Below, piece after piece: positions 1 through 5,172 of a DNA stretch of 14,205 bases. Origin of the DNA: Hodarchaeum sp048939265 (lineage in GTDB: Archaea > Asgardarchaeota > Heimdallarchaeia > Hodarchaeales > Hodarchaeaceae). Each line of letters begins with the position of its first letter. Position 1 is the stretch's first letter. The notes below the pieces were generated by a model that was given only the letters and a program-made list of their open reading frames with translations, did no database searches and was not told the DNA's origin. The position numbers and the translations under genes were made by a program. The DNA is taken from assembly GCA_048939265.1 (NCBI GenBank), contig JBHLPQ010000096.1:1-14205 (forward strand), given 5' to 3'.

Positions 1-519
1 ATCAGAACCTTCAACTATGAAAAGATTTTGCGTTTTTCTAACATCTTCAAGTATGGAACTGAAGTCATTTTCATCAAGTGGTTTTATATATGATTTTTTG
101 GCGCTATAAATTATTCTGAGGTCTTTTTGAGTTTTAATTGGAGGTTTTGGACTCTTTTTGAATTCAAGTTCTATCTTCTTTTGGTCAAAATCTATGACAT
201 CGAGTTCTTTTCGATATCCTCTCCGTGATCTCGATTTTAGTTGTGAAATTATCTGAAATTGATTTAAATTCTCGAAAATTTCTATACATGCTGTTCCATA
301 TCGAAAAACATTTGCAGTGGAGTCTGGAATTTTCTTATTTGAGTCTTTAGCAACCTGAATGATCTCTTTAGCCTTTTGAATTAAGGCAAGAGTGCTTTCT
401 CCCAATTGAAACCCCTTTTTTCCGAAATTGATCTTCAGATGGGCTTCGGGAAAATATTTTGAGCATATTCTAAGAAGTCGTTGTCTTGAGTACTCTTTGG
501 AATCAAATTTAGTGACCAT
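1..519 (-). CDS. hypothetical basic protein, C-terminus cut by window edge
   Basis: The frame is open from an ATG at 519 to the left edge without a stop, so at least 173 residues are visible and the C-terminus lies outside the window. I do not recognise the family. The protein is soluble, rich in Lys and Arg, with no membrane segment or signal peptide. Residues about 10-60 look helical and contain Q/L/K-rich stretches. A strongly basic patch (SRSRRGYRK) lies at about 96-104, followed by a charged segment with KKSPKPP at about 121-127. The basic patch could bind nucleic acid, but this is only inference. The start is placed at 519 because an AAGGAAA-like sequence lies about 9 bases upstream and the preceding frame has no better ATG. 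It follows the winged-helix regulator gene on the same strand after 71 bases and could share its transcript. Confidence 0.6.
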   Translation of the reverse strand, partial: MVTKFDSKEYSRQRLLRICSKYFPEAHLKINFGKKGFQLGESTLALIQKAKEIIQVAKDSNKKIPDSTANVFRYGTACIEIFENLNQFQIISQLKSRSRRGYRKELDVIDFDQKKIELEFKKSPKPPIKTQKDLRIIYSAKKSYIKPLDENDFSSILEDVRKTQNLFIVEGSD

Positions 520-590
520 AACATATATTTCCTTCAATTAATACAGTTCTTTGATTAAGAGGGAAATATTTTGCCTACATACAGTCTGTC

Positions 591-1262
591 CTATACAGGT
601 TCAGGTGTAAGAATTTCCCAGTCACTCATTCTAAGATTTAGCATCATATCTTCTCCATCAGGACATTCTATCCTTAGAACGAGTTGTTTCTTGCTTTGTA
701 ATATGACTTCAGGATGCAAACATCCCTCTCGTAGCTTTTCTAATAAGAAGCGAACATAAGAATCAGAAATCACAGTTAATGATCCATCCTGGAGATTCTC
801 AGCCATTTGGCCTGGAAAAATTTGGACCTTACGACCTGAACGTTTGGTTGTTACCAGATTCACGTTTTCTAATCTACTAAGGTGGTATCTTACTGTATCA
901 TGATGAACTGTAGGGGTAATTCCCTGAGCGATTTGGCTTTGAAACGCACCAGGATTATTTATTATAAAGTTAAAGATTTTTTTAGCTGTTTTTGGCCTTA
1001 AAACGGCAAAAATTCGTTCGGCTTCCGCTGATCGTAGCCCTGCAGGATAATAAATCCGTTTTCCAGCGTATTTCAGTGATTTTATTAATTGGTCTTCCTC
1101 TAAACGTTTTAAATGCCAGTTTAACGTCCCCTGAGGCAATTCTAGATACTTTGCTAAATCAAAGAAATAGGAACCAGGATTTTCTGCCAGGATAGAATAG
1201 ATCTTACGTCGAAGTGGATGTAAAAGGAGACTAATATCTCTATCATCAGAAGCAAAGGTCAT
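591..1262 (-). CDS. tandem winged helix-turn-helix transcriptional regulator
   Basis: This 223-residue soluble protein contains two winged-helix DNA-binding units. The first spans about residues 11-75: HPLRRKIYSIL, then a recognition helix around LPQGTLNWHLKRLEE, then a wing ending KRIYY. The second spans about 88-150: KTAKKIFNFI, then HHDTVRYHLSRLE and a wing with KRSGRKVQIF. The pattern 'one-HTH plus x-W/Y-HL-x-x-LE' is typical of ArsR/MarR-like archaeal regulators with duplicated winged helices, which usually act as repressors or sensors. The C-terminal 70 residues have no recognised ligand domain, and no metal-binding Cys/His cluster is visible, so the signal is unknown. A TATA-like element and a candidate operator lie directly upstream, suggesting autoregulation. 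The basic-protein gene downstream on the same strand is a plausible co-transcribed target. Regulator identity is confident; regulon and ligand are not known. Confidence 0.88.
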   Translation of the reverse strand: MTFASDDRDISLLLHPLRRKIYSILAENPGSYFFDLAKYLELPQGTLNWHLKRLEEDQLIKSLKYAGKRIYYPAGLRSAEAERIFAVLRPKTAKKIFNFIINNPGAFQSQIAQGITPTVHHDTVRYHLSRLENVNLVTTKRSGRKVQIFPGQMAENLQDGSLTVISDSYVRFLLEKLREGCLHPEVILQSKKQLVLRIECPDGEDMMLNLRMSDWEILTPEPV

Positions 1263-1290
1263 ATTTTAATTCATCTTCCTCGCAGAATCA

Positions 1291-1304
1291 TTATTTTATA
1301 ATAG
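1291..1304 (-). promoter_or_regulatory. TATA-like promoter of the winged-helix regulator gene
   Basis: Read on the minus strand the segment is CTATTATAAAATAA, a good archaeal TATA element centred about 35 bases before the regulator's ATG. Archaeal start sites usually lie about 25 bases downstream of TATA, which would give a very short leader. Assigned by sequence and spacing only. Confidence 0.5.
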
Positions 1305-1314
1305 GAAGTGATTA

Positions 1315-1361
1315 GTGTAACTCTTAACTAGGAACTGTTAATTAGGGGTTTTGTGTAACCC
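1315..1361. promoter_or_regulatory. candidate operator cluster upstream of the regulator promoter
   Basis: Two direct copies of GTGTAAC occur at 1315-1321 and 1353-1359, 38 bases apart. Between them is an inverted repeat TTAAC-N8-GTTAA (1324-1341). The second copy lies in a short stem GGGTT-N6-AACCC (1346-1361). Being just upstream of the TATA element of a winged-helix regulator gene, these are candidate binding sites for that regulator. The repeats are short and could be chance in AT-rich DNA. Confidence 0.3.
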
Positions 1362-1486
1362 ACTGTTTTTATTTTTTCTTCCATCTGTAAAAAACTATCT
1401 AACTTAATCTTCCTTGATCAAATTTTTAAAAATAATAATCAGACGAAATTTGTGATAAGATGATTGACCATGTTAGAGAATTGTCT

Positions 1487-1560
1487 AAAAAAAACAATAG
1501 ACGGATAAATGAGGAGGGGATATTCCTCTCATAATCCAATCGAATCTGGCAATTAAAAAA
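1487..1560 (-). terminator. T-tract terminator region behind the ACT-like gene
   Basis: On the minus strand, directly after the stop of the ACT-like gene, there is a T6 run (1560-1555), a small stem GAGGA/TCCTC (1511-1515 with 1524-1528), and then a T8 run (1494-1487) lying within the short inverted repeat GTCTA/TAGAC. Archaeal RNA polymerase terminates at such U-rich tracts, so this probably ends the 1565-1984 transcript before the regulator promoter. Confidence 0.45.
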
Positions 1561-1564
1561 GTAA

Positions 1565-1984
1565 TTACGCAACAAGAGTAGTGATATCTACCTTACTTAC
1601 GCCCTTTATTTCAGCTAATTCGTCTTTTAGCTGCTCTTGTGATATTGTAAGGTCACTGGAATCTAAGTAGCCTTCGTATGTACAACTATCTTGCGTGAAA
1701 CACAGTCCTGTGCTATAAAGGGTCTTTATCTTGCTTCTCATGAAGACAACACCCAACTCCTGTAAGAAGTCAGGTGATAACTCACCGATTTCTATTGCAA
1801 CCTTTACAACTTCAGGACTTTTTGTAGGAATAATCCTGATAATTTTTGTTGAGGGAGCAAGAATCATTACTGCAGAACTTTCTTCAACATCTTTAGGTCG
1901 TAATGTTTCAAGAAAATCGGCGGGAAGAGAAATCGGTTTTGACTCTTGAAGTTGAATCATTTTTGCAATAGTAACAGCTGACAT
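1565..1984 (-). CDS. small protein with ACT-like C-terminal domain
   Basis: A 139-residue soluble protein without a recognised enzyme signature. Residues about 58-139 have the beta-alpha-beta-beta-alpha-beta order of an ACT/ferredoxin-like regulatory domain: strand VVKVAIEI, helix SPDFLQELGVVFMRS, strands KTLYSTGLCF and CTYEGYLD, helix SQEQLKDELAEI, and a final strand GVSKVDITTL. The helix-then-'GV..V.I' ending is characteristic of such domains, which bind small ligands or mediate dimerisation. The first 55 residues (PISLPADFLETL...KIIRIIPT) resemble an AbrB-like swapped hairpin, though this is weak. The ATG at 1984 is supported by a GGAGG sequence 11 bases upstream and in-frame stops just before it. 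It stands alone between two non-coding stretches. ACT-like fold is a pattern-based judgement; ligand and target are unknown. Confidence 0.72.
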   Translation of the reverse strand: MSAVTIAKMIQLQESKPISLPADFLETLRPKDVEESSAVMILAPSTKIIRIIPTKSPEVVKVAIEIGELSPDFLQELGVVFMRSKIKTLYSTGLCFTQDSCTYEGYLDSSDLTISQEQLKDELAEIKGVSKVDITTLVA

Positions 1985-1995
1985 TTATCATTTAG

Positions 1996-2000
1996 CCTCC
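1996..2000 (-). promoter_or_regulatory. Shine-Dalgarno sequence of the ACT-like gene
   Basis: CCTCC on the plus strand reads GGAGG on the minus strand, 11 bases before the ATG at 1984. It is the clearest ribosome binding site in the window and fixes the start of this gene. Confidence 0.55.
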
Positions 2001-2049
2001 GCTAATTCTTCTATTATTCTTTATGATCTTAAGGGGTTTCTTGTGTTTT

Positions 2050-2073
2050 GAGCTGCTTGCATAGCAAAAGCTC
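2050..2073. other. stem-loop upstream of the ACT-like gene
   Basis: GAGCT pairs with AGCTC, and inside it TTGC pairs with GCAA around an ATA loop, giving nine pairs with a small internal bulge (GC opposite A). It lies 66 bases before the ATG at 1984 and could be in the leader of that transcript. No T-tract follows, so it is not a typical terminator. Confidence 0.3.
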
Positions 2074-2165
2074 TACTACAAACAATTTGGATTGATATGC
2101 ATTTATTAAGGTTTTTATTTTTGCGTTGTTTTCAAAGTTTTTTGCGAGAAATTCGAATTGAACCT

Positions 2166-2256
2166 TTACCTCACAATATCAAAAATCGTTAAGACTGGGT
2201 GAAGTTAGGTGTGTTTGTGAGGGCTTGAGAGGTAAGTTCCTCAAAAATATTTTTTT
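2166..2256 (+). ncRNA. possible structured leader or small RNA with competing stems
   Basis: Segment 2169-2175 (CCTCACA) is perfectly complementary to 2216-2222 (TGTGAGG). The overlapping segment 2166-2172 (TTACCTC) is perfectly complementary to 2229-2235 (GAGGTAA). Segment 2229-2232 can instead pair with 2239-2242 (GAGG/CCTC), just before a T7 run at 2250-2256. These pairings exclude one another, as in an attenuator, but there is no gene close downstream (the GTPase starts about 380 bases later). Chance complementarity is a real possibility. Confidence 0.2.
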
Positions 2257-2278
2257 GTAAAAAAACCTACGAGAAAAA

Positions 2279-2288
2279 CTTTTATATG
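2279..2288 (+). promoter_or_regulatory. TATA-like element in the gap before the GTPase gene
   Basis: CTTTTATATG reads as a reasonable archaeal TATA element on the plus strand. It is about 350 bases before the GTPase start and has T8 and T7 tracts soon after, so if active it would drive a short RNA or a very long leader. Confidence 0.25.
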
Positions 2289-2537
2289 GATCCAATCTGT
2301 TTTCGTTCACGAGATCCCATTTTTTTTAATTAAAGTTGCCTTGAAATTCTTATTATTTATCAACTGGTGAGGATTTTTTTATCAGATCGTTTAAATTCTT
2401 TGAAAACTCTAGCTTAAATAATTTAATTTAGACACCTGTATCTTGACATGATAATGCAAAGTATTTCTTAAACGAAGCTCCTTCATAATGGAAAATTATG
2501 TAGGATTCATTTATTAATAATTGACTGAAAGGTTATT

Positions 2538-2546
2538 CTTATAAAG
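2538..2546 (+). promoter_or_regulatory. candidate TATA element of the GTPase operon
   Basis: CTTATAAAG lies 87 bases before the GTPase ATG, which would give a leader of roughly 60-65 bases. It is the best TATA match close to the gene. A perfect palindrome AAGATA-A-TATCTT at 2608-2620 sits in the predicted leader just before the GGGGA at 2621-2625, and might be a regulatory site or an alternative core promoter. Confidence 0.4.
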
Positions 2547-2633
2547 CACTCAATAGACCAAATCTTTTTGATCAAACCACATCCCCTGTTTTACTCCTAT
2601 CAGTGGTAAGATAATATCTTGGGGAATTAAGAT

Positions 2634-3260
2634 ATGGTATTAGATAGAGATATTCGTCTAACAATACTTGGAAATACTGGTGTGGGAAAGACCAGTCTCA
2701 TCAAACGTTTGAAAGGGGAAGATCCTACTATGACGGAGAAAACCATGGATATCATTGTTGAAAGGAAAAAAATCACTCTCTTATCCAGTAGCAAGCATTC
2801 AAAGCTTTCATTAGAACGGTACAGAAAATATAATGTCACTGCAGTTGATAATCCTGGTGATTTCAAATTACGTCGAAAATGGCGTGAAGCAATGAGAAGA
2901 TATAAAACTGATGGGATTTTATTCATGCTAGATCCCTCTCAAGGTATAGAAAGCCAGAGAGTTGCAATGGAAGATTCTTTCAACTATTTTTTGGATAGTT
3001 TAAGCTTAGATCCTGATAAAGCTGATAAAAAGGCAAAAAAGAAGAAAACATTATTCTTTTTTGTTGTAAACAAAATGGATACTATAGATAATGATAAAGA
3101 GAAGGCACGGGTTTTTCTTGAAAATTTCGATACGGTTATTGAAGATTACAAAATGACATTCCCGTTTGCTAAATTCGCGCAAGCATTCATTAGTGTTCAT
3201 AAATCCCCCTATGAGGAAATAGATTTTATCTTTGAAAAATGTAAACAGGCCTTGTATTAA
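2634..3260 (+). CDS. divergent small Ras-superfamily GTPase
   Basis: A 208-residue protein with the GTP-binding signatures of a small GTPase. G1/P-loop is GNTGVGKTS at residues 13-21. G3 is DNPGD at 72-76, where Ras/Rab proteins have DTAGQ and Arf DVGGQ, so the catalytic Gln position is Asp. G4 is NKMD at 146-149. No canonical SAK is present at G5; ISVHK at 186-190 occupies that place. Thr residues near 32-37 could serve as switch I, but the effector region is unusual: 44-68 is long, basic and serine-rich. A Lys-rich insert (about 129-138) precedes the G4 strand. No prenylation Cys motif or membrane helix is present, so membrane attachment, if any, is indirect. The gene is followed 15 bases later by a second gene that is probably its functional partner. 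Expanded divergent small GTPases are a known feature of Asgard archaea; the cellular role here is not predictable. Confidence 0.88.
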   Translation: MVLDRDIRLTILGNTGVGKTSLIKRLKGEDPTMTEKTMDIIVERKKITLLSSSKHSKLSLERYRKYNVTAVDNPGDFKLRRKWREAMRRYKTDGILFMLDPSQGIESQRVAMEDSFNYFLDSLSLDPDKADKKAKKKKTLFFFVVNKMDTIDNDKEKARVFLENFDTVIEDYKMTFPFAKFAQAFISVHKSPYEEIDFIFEKCKQALY

Positions 3261-3275
3261 TGGATTCTGGCTTGA

Positions 3276-4094
3276 ATGGAAAAAATACGTCAAGTGATTG
3301 TACGCAATATCCCTGAAAAGGGACTTGATGTCGTAGCTACGAATTTACATGAGAGTCAAATCCAGGATATCTCCTTATTTCTCCCTGGAGAGGAACCTTC
3401 CAACTTTGACAAGGTTTTTTTAACCAAGTTCCATCATTCTTCCGGAAATATTGTCCTACGTTTTACTTTTGATGATGGAATCGACTCCTTTGGTCGCCAA
3501 TCAATTAAAACACACTCACTTATCATTAACGATTCTTTCTATATCGAAAAAACTCCTCAATATTTTCTTTCCCCGTTAATAAATGGATCCATGAATTTAG
3601 ACGAGAATAGAATTTTAAAACCAGATGACTTTGAGACACTTAACACTTATCCAATATCTTCTAAGATAACAGAGCTTATATACTGTAAAAAGTATTTACA
3701 ACTAACTAGTCAAAAAGAAATTGATTCATTGGTTCTTATTCAATTGTTTGGCACCATTGATCGCTTAATTCCTCCTCCGTTGAATCCATTCTTTTCTTTC
3801 CAAACTATGGTTTCCCCAACCCACAAAAAAGCACTTAAAACTTTCAACTTGCTTTTTTCCCCTAAAAAATTACCAGGTTTTCAAGAGATCGAACAAGTTC
3901 AATCAGTAAAATCTGAATTTTCAACTATTCAAACCATAACTGATTCTGTTTCAAATTTGCCTTTGCTTAGGCAGCTACAAAGACAATTATTTCTTGAAAT
4001 CCCAGAAAGGTGGTTAAGACTCAGACTCCAATGGCGGTTTGGGATTAAAAAGTTCTCCGATATAAGAGAGAATCTAAATAACTTTTTCTCATAA
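3276..4094 (+). CDS. GTPase-linked protein of unknown function (possibly GAP1-N-like)
   Basis: A 272-residue soluble protein with no enzyme signature I can name. It starts 15 bases after the GTPase stop; a TGA directly before the ATG fixes the start. The most distinctive stretch is DSFGR at residues 70-74, followed by THSLIINDSFY at about 79-89. This recalls the 'D..GR...H.L' region of GTPase-associated protein 1 N-terminal domains found beside GTPases in bacterial and archaeal conflict or signalling operons, but I recall this only loosely and could not test it. The N-terminal third is beta-rich (QVIVRNI, GNIVLRFTFDD). The middle has IDRLIPPPLNPFFSF (about 161-175), and the C-terminal 45 residues are helical and basic (LRQLQRQLF, RWLRLRLQWRF). 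Operon arrangement suggests it is an effector, regulator or scaffold for the upstream GTPase. Function is inference from context. Confidence 0.72.
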   Translation: MEKIRQVIVRNIPEKGLDVVATNLHESQIQDISLFLPGEEPSNFDKVFLTKFHHSSGNIVLRFTFDDGIDSFGRQSIKTHSLIINDSFYIEKTPQYFLSPLINGSMNLDENRILKPDDFETLNTYPISSKITELIYCKKYLQLTSQKEIDSLVLIQLFGTIDRLIPPPLNPFFSFQTMVSPTHKKALKTFNLLFSPKKLPGFQEIEQVQSVKSEFSTIQTITDSVSNLPLLRQLQRQLFLEIPERWLRLRLQWRFGIKKFSDIRENLNNFFS

Positions 4095-4343
4095 TTATTT
4101 ATCGAAACCATAATCTTCCAGAAGTTTACGAATACAATGAACTACTTCTGGATCAGGATCTTCTAAAATAGCTTTCATTAAATATTCTTTATATTCTAAG
4201 AGATTGTATTTTGCTAGGTATTGAGCTGCAAACATCCGCTCGAATTTATCTGGATCCTTTTGTAGTTTTTTTATCAGTGTGATTACATTTTTTTCATTTG
4301 GTTTGGTCAATTCTCTCATTTGAATTAGTTCATATGAAGACAT
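4095..4343 (-). CDS. small HEAT-like helical repeat protein
   Basis: An 82-residue, all-helical, charged protein without membrane segments. Its core fits one and a half HEAT/armadillo-type units: a helix FERMFAAQYLAKY (about 34-46), a helix EYKEYLMKAILED (about 50-62), and DPDPEVVHCIRKLLEDYGF (about 62-80), with the 'D.DPEVR..A...L' spacing of HEAT repeats. Such proteins act as protein-binding scaffolds. The stop codon abuts the stop of the GTPase-linked gene on the other strand with no base between them, so transcripts of either gene passing the stop run antisense to the other. The start at 4343 is the first ATG; Met9 is an alternative. No clear ribosome binding site is seen, so the message may be leaderless. 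A real gene is likely but not certain at this length. Confidence 0.62.
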   Translation of the reverse strand: MSSYELIQMRELTKPNEKNVITLIKKLQKDPDKFERMFAAQYLAKYNLLEYKEYLMKAILEDPDPEVVHCIRKLLEDYGFDK

Positions 4344-4435
4344 AAAAAATTCTTGTCACACGAGGAAAAAATGAGGAAATAGATTTATCATTTCACATCC
4401 CTTCTTTTTCTAATTTCAAAACTTGGGTTGAAATT

Positions 4436-5146
4436 GTGAAATCGAAATTTTCCTCTTCCTTTAGCCCCGATTTGATAGATGCTATTTTAACAAGATTGTC
4501 ACAGGCTTCTAAAGAGCTAAATGATCCTCTTGTAACAAGCATTTCAAAAAGGCGAAAAGATCCTTTCCGAATATTAATTGCTACTATTTTAAGTCTAAGA
4601 ACAAAAGATGAAATGACTTTCAAAGCTAGTCAACGTCTTTTTTCCCGTGCAGATACTCCTACAGCCATTCTTGCAATTTCAATTGAAGAACTAGAAGAGA
4701 TAATTTTTTCTGTTGGTTTTTACAGACAAAAAGCAAGGACAATACATGAGATTTGCAAACGATTGATTGAGGAGTACGGGGGCAAGGTTCCAGACACTTT
4801 GGATGAGCTATTAAGTTTTAAAGGTGTAGGACGAAAAACTGCAAATTTAGTCATAACCAAGGGATTTGATAAACCAGGGATCTGTGTCGATGTACATGTT
4901 GCTCGTATAACACAAAGGATTGGGATAATTCCAATCAAAGGGCAAAAGGACAAAAAACCTATCTTTCATAACGCTGACCAGGTTGAAATGATTTTAAGAC
5001 AAATTCTGCCACGAAAATGGTGGATCCCAATTAATGACATTCTGGTGAGATGGGGCCAGAATATTTGCACACCAATTAGCCCCAAATGCAGTCAATGTGT
5101 TATTAATGACTCTTGTTTAAAAATTGGTGTTCAAAAACACCGTTAA
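4436..5146 (+). CDS. nth: endonuclease III, DNA glycosylase/AP lyase
   Basis: A 236-residue HhH-GPD base-excision repair enzyme that removes oxidised pyrimidines from DNA and cleaves the resulting abasic site. The helix-hairpin-helix is LLSFKGVGRKTANLVI (about 126-141), with the catalytic lysine at 134 in the GVGRKTAN motif. The catalytic aspartate is D152 in VDVHVARI. The C-terminal iron-sulphur loop is intact: Cys211-X6-Cys218-X2-Cys221-X5-Cys227, binding a 4Fe-4S cluster. The N-terminal LSLRTKD (52-58) replaces the bacterial LSAQTTD and resembles archaeal/eukaryotic Nth1. Length is normal for the family. The start is a GTG at 4436: there is no in-frame ATG close upstream, and the next Met is inside the conserved domain. 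It is divergent from the HEAT-like gene (92 bases apart) and convergent with the SIS gene. Active-site completeness implies a working enzyme. Confidence 0.96.
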   Translation: MKSKFSSSFSPDLIDAILTRLSQASKELNDPLVTSISKRRKDPFRILIATILSLRTKDEMTFKASQRLFSRADTPTAILAISIEELEEIIFSVGFYRQKARTIHEICKRLIEEYGGKVPDTLDELLSFKGVGRKTANLVITKGFDKPGICVDVHVARITQRIGIIPIKGQKDKKPIFHNADQVEMILRQILPRKWWIPINDILVRWGQNICTPISPKCSQCVINDSCLKIGVQKHR

Positions 5147-5154
5147 ATGTAAAA

Positions 5155-5172
5155 TTAATTAAGAATATTCTT
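5155..5172. terminator. palindromes between convergent nth and SIS genes
   Basis: The 26-base space between the two stops contains overlapping perfect palindromes TTAATTAA (5155-5162) and AAGAATATTCTT (5161-5172). Position suggests a shared bidirectional 3' element, but no long T tract is present on either strand, so the terminator call is weak. Confidence 0.2.

Larger units (their letters stand above)
1985..2633. other. 649-base non-coding gap with stem-forming and TATA-like elements
   Basis: No convincing gene or tRNA is seen on either strand; reading frames are short and stop-rich. It separates the minus-strand ACT-like gene from the plus-strand GTPase gene, so it must hold divergent promoters. 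It contains a nine-pair stem-loop (2050-2073), a stretch with competing stems ending at a T7 run (2166-2256), a T7-GT-A7 inverted repeat (2250-2265), further T8 and T7 runs (2320-2327, 2374-2380), a perfect 13-base palindrome (2414-2426), and TATA-like elements at 2279-2288 and 2538-2546. Confidence 0.6.

Noticed and set aside
1460..1534. 24-residue plus-strand frame with ATG
   Set aside because: It overlaps the T-tract/stem region behind the ACT-like gene, has no ribosome binding site and no recognisable content.
2097..2192. 31-residue plus-strand frame starting at ATG
   Set aside because: Low-complexity, T-rich codons, no ribosome binding site, and it overlaps the stem-forming stretch; likely chance.
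2414..2426. Perfect palindrome TTAAAT-A-ATTTAA as an operator
   Set aside because: Pure A/T palindromes of this size are expected by chance in such AT-rich gaps, and it is not close to a promoter or start.
1985..2633. tRNA or other standard RNA gene in the large gaps
   Set aside because: No T-loop GTTCRA motif with a matching acceptor stem and no C/D-box pair was found in this gap or in 6343-6668 or 8028-8665.
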